A stretch of DNA of 64,000 bases. It comes from Amaranthus tricolor. Its lineage: Eukaryota > Streptophyta > Magnoliopsida > Caryophyllales > Amaranthaceae. Position 1 is the first letter of the stretch, and each line of letters starts with the position of its first letter. Made by a program: the position numbers and the translations under genes. Positions 39,605 to 51,085 of this stretch are shown here, piece after piece. The notes beneath the pieces were generated by a model. The model saw only the letters and a list, made by a program, of their open reading frames with translations. It ran no database searches and was not told the origin of the DNA. Location: positions 797,501 to 861,500 of the forward strand of contig NC_080060.1 in assembly GCF_026212465.1 (NCBI RefSeq), in the 5' to 3' direction.

Positions 39605-40654
39605 ATGAACAAAGCCTCTCAATCTCTTGACATGGCAGGTCAGGCTCCCGAGAGAACTCTTAGGCAGTATACACAGCCCAAGGCTAGCAATGTTACCGCG
39701 GGGATTAGGATGCCGACTACTAATGCTGGAAACTTTGACATCAAATCCCATGTTATGAATATGATCACGGGAAATCAGTTCTATGGTCTTGACAATGAAG
39801 AACCCATCGATCATCTGCAGAAATTCCTTCAAGCATGTTCTCTACAAAAGATTACTGGGATGACTGACAATGAGCTCTACTTGTACCTCTTTCGTTTCTC
39901 TTTGGAAGGCAAGGCTCAACGTTGGTATAACTCTCTTCCCAACACCATTACTACTTGGGCGCAACTGTCTGATGCTTTTCTAGTGAAGTATTATCCCGGT
40001 TATAAGACTCATGACTACAGAGTTAAGCTCTATAGTTTCTCACAAGATGCGGGGAAGACTTTTCATGATGCGTGGGAGAGATTCAAAGATTACCAATATA
40101 TGTGCCCTCATCACGGTATTGAGAAGGAATTTCTTATGCAATCTTTTTATAATGGTCTTGATAATGAGACTAAGAGGATGGTAGATGGTGCGGCTGGCGG
40201 CTCTTTCATGAACAAACAAACTTCTGAGGCTATTTCACTCTTGGATACTCTTGCTGAAAATCAATGGAATAGCTCATCTAGGCGCGCAGCTCAAGCACCA
40301 AGGAAGGGGAAGCATGAAGTTGAAACTTATTCCCTTCTATCATCACAAATCTCAGCTTTGAATGCGAAAATCGATGGGATGCGCACGAATGCTAATACAT
40401 CTATGCCCGTCAATGCTATGGCTACCTCTAGCCAAGGTGGAGTTGCTTGTGATTATTGCGGTATGCATGGTCATTCTCTAATGGAGTGTTCTGTTAATCC
40501 CAATGGAGCTATGGGAGTGCCAGAGCAAGTCAATGCTTTTCAAGCTCTCCCTCCTTTCAACAACAATAGCTACTATCCTGGAATTCGGAATCATCCTAAC
40601 TTGTCATATCGCAGCAACAATGTGTTAAATCCTCAACAACAACACTGTGCATGA
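39605..40654 (+). CDS. Ty3/Gypsy (Athila/Tat-like) gag protein fragment, open, inside the LINE
   Basis: A 349-codon ORF without any stop, although the LINE around it has many. Residues ~55-195 are a retrotransposon gag domain (GLDNEEPIDHLQKFLQACSL, FSLEGKAQRWYNSLPNTITT, FHDAWERFKDYQYMCPHHG, FYNGLDNETKRMVDGAAGG), and residues 282-295 are a CX2CX4HX4C zinc knuckle (CDYCGMHGHSLMEC). Gag forms the retrotransposon particle and the knuckle binds RNA. There is no LTR, primer binding site, protease or polymerase of the parent element nearby. The last codons run straight into the LINE reverse transcriptase segment in a different frame. It may be a captured fragment rather than a gene in use; expression is unknown. 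Confidence 0.8.
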   Translation: MNKASQSLDMAGQAPERTLRQYTQPKASNVTAGIRMPTTNAGNFDIKSHVMNMITGNQFYGLDNEEPIDHLQKFLQACSLQKITGMTDNELYLYLFRFSLEGKAQRWYNSLPNTITTWAQLSDAFLVKYYPGYKTHDYRVKLYSFSQDAGKTFHDAWERFKDYQYMCPHHGIEKEFLMQSFYNGLDNETKRMVDGAAGGSFMNKQTSEAISLLDTLAENQWNSSSRRAAQAPRKGKHEVETYSLLSSQISALNAKIDGMRTNANTSMPVNAMATSSQGGVACDYCGMHGHSLMECSVNPNGAMGVPEQVNAFQALPPFNNNSYYPGIRNHPNLSYRSNNVLNPQQQHCA

Positions 40655-41424
40655 TATTTGCTGACGACATAGTGCTGGTAGCAGAAAATAGAGAGGAGGT
40701 TAGTAATAAATTGGATGAGTGGAGAGAAGCTTTAGAAGGTAAAGGGTTGCGCATTAGTCGTACGAAGATCGAGTATTTGCACTGTGACTTTAGTGGGACA
40801 TTACCAGTAGGTGAACTAGAGATGTCCATTGATGAAACAGTTGTTAAAAGTACGACCAAGTACAAGTTTTTGGGATCGATCATTCAAAGGGATGGGGAGA
40901 TTGACGGAGATGTAAATCATCGTATACATGCGGGTTGGCTCAAGTGGCGAGCAGCCACCACAGTGTTATGTGATAGGAAATTTTCAAGCAAGTTAAAAGA
41001 AAAATTCTACCGGGTGACAATCAGATCTGCTCTGTTATATAGGACCGAATGTTGGCCTGTAAAAAAGATTTTTTAACATAAGATGGAAGTTACATAAATG
41101 CGTATGCTGAGGTGGAAGTGTGGGCATATATTGATGGATCGAATCAGAAACCAAGAGTTTAGGGACAAACTAGGGATAGCCCCTATTTCTGGAAAAATGC
41201 GCGAAAATAGATTGAGGTGGTTTGGACATGTGCAGAGAAAGACTTTCGACGCCTCTGTGAGGAGGGTAAAAAGTATTATAATAGAGGGCAAGAGGAGTCG
41301 AGGAAGACCCAGGAGAACTTGGGATGATCAAATAAAAGTTGAGTTGCATGAGTTAAACCTCTCTACGGGCCTGACTAGAGATAGGGATAATTGGAGGCGT
41401 CATATCCATGTTTTAGATTATTAA
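40648..41424 (+). pseudogene. LINE reverse transcriptase C-terminal half and RTE C-terminal region, broken
   Basis: From the junction the frame reads CMIFADDIVLVAENREEVSN, containing the FADD catalytic motif of reverse transcriptase, then YLHCDF, KYKFLGSIIQRDGEIDGDVN and RSALLYRTECWPVKK. Two stops follow (TAA at 41074-41076 and TAA at 41095-41097) and then MRMLRWKCGHILMDRIRNQE, RWFGHVQRKTFDASVRRVK and GRPRRTWDDQIKVELHELNL, the usual RTE C-terminus. The palm and fingers part that normally precedes WCMLFADD is missing and the gag ORF occupies its place, so no active polymerase is possible. Confidence 0.87.
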
Positions 41425-41690
41425 TGTCCTCTTAGATTACCTTTTAGTGTTTTTGCCCTCTTGCTTTTTTCATTTCCTTTTTATTAGTTTTTGTTTTCTT
41501 TTTTTTTTTTTAGTTGGTTCTACTTATTTTTTTTATTTATAGGCATTTAATTTATCTTTCCCGTGTAGTTACGTCTCTTTATCTTTCTCGAGCCGGGGAT
41601 TCCTTTAGTCGGGCTCTCCTTTATGGGTATGAGTTTTTGCCCTCTTAGACCCTGTCCATAGTTTTTTCTATGAGCGGGACACACTGGATA

Positions 41691-41706
41691 GGATGATGAT
41701 GATGAA
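41691..41706 (+). repeat. (GAT)n tail of the LINE
   Basis: GGATAGGATGATGATGATGA ends the element; short GAT-type tails are a known feature of plant RTE LINEs. A second such end is at 43829-44005. Confidence 0.75.
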
Positions 41707-42362
41707 AATGATAAGTTCGATTCTCATTGAATTATCTCGACCTACTCCATAATAAAAAAACTACTTAATACTTTTCTTTAAAGAAAAGTTTGGAATCATT
41801 ACTTGTTGTTCTTTTGGAAATTTTGAGACATTGCACGAAAAAATTAGATGGCCTTTAAGGTGGAAACATTTGGGTCCCAATGAATATGAAATAGATATAG
41901 AAAAAGACCTAATGCTTCCAAACTCATAGTCAATTCAAAATCTTGAATGGAATTTTTTTCATTTGGACTTTTATGAAAGGAATTGATTATCATGGTATGA
42001 TTAAAATTTTTAATCTCGGATAATATCATTAAGGGTGTGATATTTTAGTTTTAATATTTTTAACTTTTTAGTCAAAATTTTTCTAAAATTAATTATTAGA
42101 GAATTTACTTTATGACATTTGTAATGTTTTTAGAATTTAGACATAAATTATTGTTTTAATATGTAGGGCCACCACACAATGCCCACAATAATTACAATGT
42201 TATATTGATATGGATAGGTAAAATTATATGTTGTCATACATCTCTATATTATAATATGAAATTGTTTTGCGAATGATTGTTAGCTTAACTAAGTTGTTAG
42301 TTGAATTTATCAATTGGTTTAACAAACTGAAAATATTAGACAAATGCTACTCTATTTATTGA

Positions 42363-42408
42363 TTGTTGGTTGTTGGTTGTTAGTTGTTAGTTGTTAGTTG
42401 TTAGTTGT
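42363..42408. repeat. 7-bp minisatellite (TTAGTTG/TTGGTTG)n
   Basis: About six head-to-tail copies: two of TTGTTGG type followed by four of TTAGTTG type. Confidence 0.9.
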
Positions 42409-43828
42409 GTAAAGTGATAAAAAATCATTGAAAAACTATTATAAATAGCATTTTAGTTTTGGCTTATAAGCAACTTTTCAACTAGCTAAAAAAACTTTCT
42501 TTTAATCTAGTTCATGCTTATAATTTTTTGTAATTTAATTTATACAATTCATGAATCTCCGTCTTTATTCATTGTCAAATTTTCACATTTTCTTAAAAAA
42601 CCACTTTATTTTCTCCTTGATGTTAGTTCAAAGGGATATAGTAATATATTAGGTTCTATGAATATTTTTTTTAATAATTTTTGTAGGTTATGAGAATCAA
42701 ACTCAAATCATATATTCTATGACAATTAACTATTAAAATTGCTAATAACTAAACAAAACTTTATTTAATCTTAGTTTAATACTCCACATGTTTGGTGAAT
42801 AATTATTGTGATAATAGGATCACAAAATTCATCTTTTACCAAAACAATTGCATAAAGTACGACGTGAGAGCTCTGTTCATCACTTGGATTCCTTTGTCAT
42901 ATCTTTCATCTTTCTTTTTCTTGCTTGACAATTCGTGATTTTGTTTTGTTTTTTACTCGGATAATTATATAAGTTATTAAAGCATAAACTGAACCCAAAA
43001 TTTTAAGCTTATACATAAAATTGAATTTTATTTCAGTTTGAACAAATATAATTTTTTTTTTACGTAAAATACTGAATTCAATTCTCGTCTAATATTTTTT
43101 TTAGCTTAGCTTGTAATTAAAAAAATACATCTCATGCATGTTACCCCGGAAATTTTTGTAATTGCATGTCGGTTTGTCAGTTAATAAGCACATCCAGTTA
43201 ACTAATTATCATGCAAATCTCAAATTAGGCAAATGTCATGGACCATGCATGTGCTAATGTGCTCTATTTAAAGTAATAAATATCACATAATGACAAAAAA
43301 TTGTTGATTAATTCAAATTTATTGTGGGTTCATAGATTATGGTTCAGAAGTTACATGATGCATGAGACACTTTACCATGTTATCGGGCCTAATACAATTT
43401 CACTATATTCATAAGGTATTGGATATTGGAGAACATTTTTAAAAAAATCTATTCAGATGCTCGGATGAGTAACCGTCTTTTAGTAAGACGGTTTTAAAAT
43501 AAAAAATTTATATTATCATAATATGTATTTGTCTAACTATTTAACTCGACTAATGATAAACTAGCAAGTCATTCTTAAAAATTAGCTATTTTTAATCAAA
43601 TTAATCCTAACAACGTATTTGAAATCAGTTGATCAAACTAGTTAATAAAATGCTATAACCAATATAAAATACAACAAATCCATTTAAGGTAATGGAATAT
43701 AAAATATAAAATTCAAAACTTATTGCTCTTTATCACCTCTCTTATTTTTATCTCTATTTTTAGTTATTTGTACGTACTCTATTTGTTGTGTATATTTAGT
43801 TAATTGATAACTATTCATGGTTAACGTG

Positions 43829-44005
43829 GGTGTAAGTTGCAGGCTTCCGAATAGTTGCAGGTTCCTCTATCTTTGAAGACCCTTCTTGAGCTGAGGGACT
43901 CTTTGACCGCACTCTCCTCTATAGGTATGAGCTGCCGTCTCTTTTCCCTTCCTAGACCCTGACCATAGTTGTCTATGAACGGAATACACTAACTATGATG
44001 ATGAA
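43829..44005 (+). mobile_element. Second RTE LINE 3' end, 5'-truncated
   Basis: Collinear with the 3' UTR at 41590-41706: both have a 'gg(a)ctctttgaccgcactctcct / ctttagtcgggctctcctt' phrase, TATGGGTATGAG or TATAGGTATGAGCTGCC, CCTAGACCCTGACCATAG versus TTAGACCCTGTCCATAG, and a final ACACACTGGATAGGATGATG versus ATACACTAACTATGATGATG. It ends in a short GAT tail. No coding part remains. Confidence 0.7.
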
Positions 44006-45938
44006 TATAAAATATGGTGCTCATCTGACTTTAGATCTTAAATGGGGAAAGTTTATTTTCATATTTCCTCTACCTCAACAAATTTGTCCTATTTTCATTT
44101 TAATCTCTTTAAATAAATTCATTTTATTTATTTACAATTTTAAATATGACTCCACCTATTTTATACACTATAGTCTCTCTCTTATTTCAAAATATCACAC
44201 TATATAAACTCACTATACTTTACTTTTTAATTTTTATGTCATTTAATAATAAAATAAATTTATTAAAACAGAGAATTTTTTAATTGGAATAAAATGGGAC
44301 CACAATACGATGATTCCATGTGAATGTTAGTTAATTAGTTGGGCCGTTATAGGTTAGTTTTCTTTAGCACCAACGAAAAGAAAATAATCAATTCAATGGT
44401 GGTTGGTCGTCTCTACTCTTTAGTTATCCAAAATTTTGTATAAAAATTGACCCATGACAAATGCATTAGGCTCCTAATCTACTTGACCTTTTTTATTTCA
44501 ATTCAAAAAGTGGATAATTTATAATTATTGTTATTTTAATTTGGGGCAAATTTCCTTAGATTTTAGTAAATCATCAAAGTTGAAAATATTTTTTAAATTC
44601 TAGTGTAAGGATAATTTTTTATTGATAAGAAAGGAATTTTACTGTAGGTAGTGAGAAACTGAAAATCGGAAATCTAAATTAAATAAAAACGACAACGATT
44701 GAGTCAAGAATTTGAGCAATCCATTAGACCCAAATCTTACGAATAATCATATCTACTATGTTGAACATGAAAAAACTGAAACAAGGAAAAGTAGTATTAG
44801 ACATGTGTACAGATTGGGTTGAAATGCGGGTGCATAAAAATGGCCCGACATGAAATGATTTACAATTAGGCATGACTCGGCTCACCAACCATTTACCCGA
44901 TGGGTCACAATCGTGCCACATTCATCTTTTTGTAAGATTGGCAAGGCCTGCATGGACACAGTCGACAAAACCCGCTAAGCTACCTTATTATATCCATAAA
45001 AGGAAAAAAATATTTTGTGGTTGCAACACAATTTGACAAGGCCTGCATGTCCCTGTAATCGTATCGTGTCATTGATAATTCTTTCGGATGACCGATACGA
45101 TTCGGGACAATTTATTATAGCACATAACCCGTCAATGTATGGCTTGCCAAGGCAAGTAATCTACTATAATATAACTCATAACAATTCGACACGACATAAA
45201 TTTCATATCTAATTAGTTAATTTTCATTTTATATCTTTTGATTCCACAATACTTCTCCAATTTACCTAGATTAGGTATTAAGTACATAGGCACATAGCCC
45301 ATGTGAAGTCCCATGTGGCCCCCAGAAAAACATCAATTATTAAATGGGTGGATATATCAAATAGAAAATATGGTTCCTTGGTGGAGTCGATGCAATACTC
45401 ACTTGCTATTTTACCGGATACTATAACTATTAATGACTTCGGATCTAATTTTGAGCAGACATTAGACAACAATCACAATTCATAATTCATAATTGTCTGT
45501 ATTATACGTTTTATAGACATAATTATACTTCTACTAGACTTTGTCGTATATATTATTCAATAATTAATATATAAGGGATATTTTAATTGCTATGTTGGCT
45601 AGTTCTGTTCCAAAATATTATAATAACTTATTTTTTAATGTTTATTAAGAAAATATTTAGGATAATTAAATTGTATAGATAAAATCAAAAATAACTTAAA
45701 TGAGAAAAATGTAAATCTGAATTAAAGAAAAAAATAATAAGATCATAATCCAAAATGGAAAATACTACAATTTGATCTATTTGGAAGAGACGAAGTCAAA
45801 GGTTTGGACACTAATGTCTCACAATCTAGCAACACTCAATTAAGTCTAACCTAAGTAATGGAAATCTGTTGCAAAATAAAAAAATTGAACAAAATTAGCA
45901 TCATTTATCAAGACAATTTATGAGAAATTAAATAAGAG

Positions 45939-46232
<294 letters not shown>

Positions 46233-49200
46233 CTACACCGGTTCTTTTATGTGCTTCTCGTTTAATTTTTAAACAATTTTCAAATCAAATTTTAAACTTT
46301 GATCTCTTTAAATACACATAATAAAAATTATAAAAAATTTATAATAAAAAAGTATATATTAAGACAAATCTAACGAGATCTCACATACATATATTTTATC
46401 TTCTAAATATGTCTCAAAAACATGCATTATTCGAAAATCTCTCTTCTTATAATAGAATATTCCAAATGAGAAGAACATTAGAAAATAAAAGAAGTATATT
46501 AGTATTTCAAATTTTCAATCAGATTCTAGCAAAATCAGTGAGATAAAGAAGTAAACGAGAAGGTATTATTACATAATGTTCTTTTGGTCACAACTCATGA
46601 CAAGCATCGTTTTCTCTAATTAGAGTGATATAAGAGGGACAATGTTATACTCCTAGTAATCAAGGCAAATGACCCGAAATGTTTGTTAATGAGGATAATA
46701 ATACTAGCAATATATATTAAGTTGTCAATCTTGATGCGTAATTTGATGATAATTTCAAATTTAATATTTTTTTAGATGATATATATAATATTTATATAAT
46801 TTAAAATTTAACGTATTTAATATTCTTGTTAAGAACCGCCCTGAAAATTATTGAGATCTTATTTTTTATGTTTAATTACAGGGTAGGATGAGAAAAAGAG
46901 AGTCACATATAAATCGAACCAAAAAAAATAATATTTACTCCAACTAAAACAAAATTCGATTATTACGAGATCCTAATATTAATCATGTACTTAAATCTAC
47001 ATTAATAATAAGACCAACCACCCGTTGCTAAATTTTCGGCTTCTTCCCCTTGCTACCTATCCACTAATATTTTTAAAGAAAAAATGAATAGTTACTTATA
47101 AGTTTTGCTTAATTAAACCTTTATTATAATTAAAATAGGGATTGATTTACATAAGAGTTAAATTATAGCTTGAATTTGGGTACTAGTATTTTTCCTAATA
47201 TTTTGTAATTTGTACTAAGTAATTTTATATTATGGTTATTGACATTGTTAATACAAGTGTCAAAACACTGAATAATAATGATGAGTTTAGCCACTTAATC
47301 GAACATGCCTTAGCTTGTACTTTAGAGTGGAACGATGAGGATGTGTCGAGTGTAAGCCAATTGAGGTTTGGAACGATAAATGCGGTGCTTAATGTGAGGC
47401 AAATGAGGCTTTACTAAAGGGTGGAACCATGCCTTGAACAAGGTAAGACAGGTATGAAGGTTGCTCGAACAAGGCAATATGAAAACTAAGTCAAAAGTGG
47501 ATTGGAGAGGCATGCTCGTTCGAGGCACAATGTGCAGGAGGGTTTTGAACTAAGTGCTCGTTCGAGCACTGTGCCTCAGATTCTTTTTTGGTCAGTTTGA
47601 CCATTTAAAAGGCATTGAAAGGTTGTGTAATTTCTTGTTTAATGCTTGTTTCTTGTCATATTTAATTGGTATGTTAATTGTGTGATGTAATTGTACTTTA
47701 TGGTGCATTGAAGTGTGACTTTAAGAATGATACTCACCTTTCTCTATAAAAGGGTGTATCATTCATAGAGCAACGAACACCACAACCACACTTTGAGAGA
47801 AAACTATTACTTTGTTTGAAACTTGAGAGTGTTCATCATTGTTCTAACATTTTGTGATCTTGAGAGGATTGTTCTTAAGATAAAGGGAGGTTTATTACAT
47901 TGTAATTGTTGAATTTAATCTAATAAACTACATATGAGGGGGAGGCATACAAGATACCTCATAAAACACATTGTGTCCATTCCATTGCTTTTGTTTGATA
48001 ATTCTCATATTGTTTTTCATTGTTGAACCTCTTTAAGGCTTACATTTCAGACATCATTCATCGTTCAAGCTTATTTTTTTATTACAACTAATCTATAATT
48101 AGTATAATCAATTTGAATTATTTGATTGTCGAATTATATATTTTAATAATATTACTCCTTGCGTTCCTTAATGAAGTTCTGACAAAGAATGTTCACGAAT
48201 ATTAAGAAAAATAAGAGTAGAATTTTTTAAATAGTAAATATATTATTTTATTGAATAATACTAATTTTGATGAAGGAAAAGTAGTGACTATAAACATTAA
48301 AATATTAAAATGTGGATAAAAAATATTTTTGTCCAAAATTTGTTGTATAAACGAAAATTTTCTTTATGAAAACAATAAATAAAATACATCAAAACAGCAC
48401 AAAAACTTCTTTGAGAAATGAAAAGAATAATTTTTCATATTTTTTAATTACGAATATTTATCAAAATATAACGTTTTTGAATTGAAGTAACTATAATAAC
48501 CTAGGAAGTACTTCTGAAGTGGGAATCTTTTCCTTTGCTAGTGTCAGTTATGGTTCATCTTGTCAATGTGAGCAATGACTGTGAGTGTAAGAGTACCATT
48601 AAATAATTCATATATATTTTAATAGTTAAAATCACATGCCATAACATCTTAACTTTCTACTTCCTCCATTTCACGACATTTGCTATATTTTTTATTTTTG
48701 ACAATTTCATATTATTTGAAGTTGCAATATTTTTATTTTTAGTAATAAAACAATCCTATAAATATCTACTTTATCCCTATTTTTATCCTATTCTATACCT
48801 CATTAAGTGGAGGATATAATTGTACTTTATATGTTGTGTTCACTTTTTTTCAATTTTTATGCCCATACAAATATAGCAATAAAAACAAAACATATAAAGT
48901 ATAAACTAATGGTATTTCACTATTTTGTGTATGATTAAAACTATTGTTTTCAAAAAAATTGCTATAAATGGTAAGAATTATTCATTAAAAATATTTGAAA
49001 TAATAATAAATGGGAAGAATATGATGAAATTAAGTTATGCCATGTTTAGAAACAATGCTTTCATTGGAAAATTTAAAATTGATTCAAATTTATTGTTTGG
49101 CAAATTAAAAAATTTCAAATTTGGATTTGAATCAAATTCCACCATTTGTTTTTAAAGTAGTTTTAATAATTTGAGAATGACTACCCAAATCTTATCATTC

Positions 49201-50808
49201 TCAAATTTTTAATTTATAAAGGTAAATTGAAATCCATAATTTGAAATGAACTAATTGTTCCCAAATACTACATTAAGATTAATGCTAAAAATGTGTTTAT
49301 TTTTTGTTAAATTTAAAAAGTGCATAGATATACATAGAGAGAGATGTGTAATTTTAAAGGGATAGAAAAATAATACTAAGCTAATTTAATTAAGTTGAAT
49401 TGGAGAAAATAAATTGAAGTGAGTTTAAAAATGTTAGTGTAGATATATAAGTTTATGAGATGTGTTAAACTAACTAAAATTAAGATAATACTCTTATTTG
49501 CACTTTGATTTCACAATATAATAGTCTAGTACAAAATTGAGTGGTTAAATAAAATTTTGAGTGTCTAACAATAAGATATACAATATAATAGAAAAAAAAA
49601 TATAAAATGACATTTAGTGTAATGTATCTTTTTAACATAAAAAGATTATAAATATTTTTATCATATTCTTTAATTCTCATTTACTCAACTTCTTTCTCTT
49701 TAAAGATCATTCATAGGATTTGAATGACCTAACTATCTTTAATCTTTCTACCAAATACCATTGTTGTAATGTAAAATCGACTGAAACATTAATAAATAAA
49801 TCAACAAGTCAAAAAACAATAAAAAAAAAAGTGTCTAAAACAAATTTGTCATCTTGGTTTGAAAATACTTTTCAACATAGTCACAAATCTAGTTATTAAC
49901 AAGTTTATTAACTACAAGATTAATTAATAAGATAAAAGTAAAAAAAAAAGCCAAAATCAATAAATTATCAACATTAGAGTTATTTGTCAAACATCTCTTA
50001 ACCATATAATTCTTTTGTCCCATTAAACTTGTACAAAAAATTGATATTTTACTTAATTAGATATTATTTTAATTAGAAAATTCAAATAAATAAAAGGGTA
50101 TATATTCGTGGGTTTATTCATGATTAACCCTTCTAAGTTCTATGTTTTCTAACCACTCTTATAAAGTTGATCCTCACTAGGTCAATAAAAGCAAATAAAA
50201 AAACTTGTTTTAATCATTTCACTATAAGATAAATTCATATAATTAATTTATTTCCTCACTTTTTACTTAAAATTATAAGTAATCAATTTAACTCTAATGT
50301 CCATGAACCAACCTATTAGAAATAAAGAAAGTTTCGTGTGGTAACCTTGAATTTAGGACTTTTTTGCTTGGTAGACAAATCTTTTTTAATCTACATGGTA
50401 ACGTTGAATTTTCAATTTTTCTATGTGATAGACAAAAGGGAAGTTTTTTTTGTTAATTTTACGTTATTTTTACACAACGTAATGACATTTTTTTTAAAAA
50501 AAATATCATGATCACCCTAATTGATCACATATTTCGAAATTCAGTTGAAATAAATATTTAATTTAATAAAAAATTTAACATTTAATTTATTACCTAAAAA
50601 AACTGAAAGCTTAAAGTCACCATATAAATTTTAAAAAATATTTATAGAAGAATCAAAAAACTAGGAATCACCACGTATGAAATTTCCTTTACAAATAATC
50701 TAAATTGAAAACTTTGTAAATAAAACTCTTTGACCAGAGTTTATTTCTTATCTTAATAATCTTAATAATTAAAAAAAAAACCATAAAAATAAAAATAAAA
50801 GTTGTTGG
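46233..50808. other. Intergenic DNA, no gene seen
   Basis: AT-rich. It includes an LTR-like fragment at ~47400-48060 and otherwise nothing I recognise. The final ~100 bases before 50809 are probably the CTP synthase promoter. Confidence 0.55.
47400..48060 (+). repeat. LTR-like repeat fragment
   Basis: A GC-balanced block with GCTCGTTCGAG palindromes (near 47514 and 47558), then a TATAAAAG box at 47745-47752 followed by a leader-like stretch. This order resembles the promoter part of an LTR. No matching second LTR, primer binding site or coding domain is present, and both ends are estimates. Confidence 0.35.
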
Positions 50809-50811
50809 GTG

Positions 50812-51085
50812 CTCTATAAAAAACGAGTTGAGGGCCATCATTTAGGATCATCATACAATGTAATATTATTTCTCAATTTTCTCTATCTAAAAATCATAAT
50901 CATCTCCTTTCTTTTTCACTTCTCTTCTACCAAATCCTCTGTTTATGTTTATATACTTCTTTCACTACACTCACAATTCACAAGAACAAACAGCAAGTTG
51001 GAATCAACGTACATTAATAATCAAGTAAATTACCCAACAAAATTTGGAAGAAAAAACTTAAATTCTGGCGTAAATTTGGGAAAAA
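50812..51085 (+). promoter_or_regulatory. CTP synthase core promoter and 5' UTR
   Basis: CTATAAAAAA at 50813-50822 is a plausible TATA box and a pyrimidine-rich leader starts ~70 bases later. A short upstream ORF (ATG at 50945, 27 codons ending before 51030) would lie in the leader if transcription starts near 50850. Confidence 0.45.

Larger units (their letters stand above)
37565..41706 (+). mobile_element. RTE-type LINE, decayed, carrying an inserted Ty3/Gypsy gag
   Basis: Read in order: a GC-rich leader (~37565-37960), an endonuclease (EEP) domain (38140-38790), a linker (38797-39587), then a foreign gag ORF (39605-40654), then the C-terminal half of reverse transcriptase starting exactly at FADD, the RTE C-terminal region (to 41424), a 3' UTR and a GGATGATGATGATG tail typical of RTE elements. 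Multiple stops and frameshifts show it is dead. The left boundary is an estimate from base composition; no target duplication was identified. Confidence 0.82.
41707..45939. other. Intergenic DNA, no gene seen
   Basis: AT-rich sequence with a (TTAGTTG)n minisatellite (42363-42408), a second RTE LINE 3' end (43829-44005), and a more GC-balanced block (~44810-45190) with phrases such as GACAAGGCCTGCATG repeated twice (near 44940 and 45038), probably the remains of a non-autonomous transposon. No ORF with recognisable features. Confidence 0.55.

Noticed and set aside
47232..47417. 61-codon ORF before the LTR-like fragment
   Set aside because: No recognisable family, short, and lies in repeat-like DNA; possibly a transposon remnant but not supportable as a gene.
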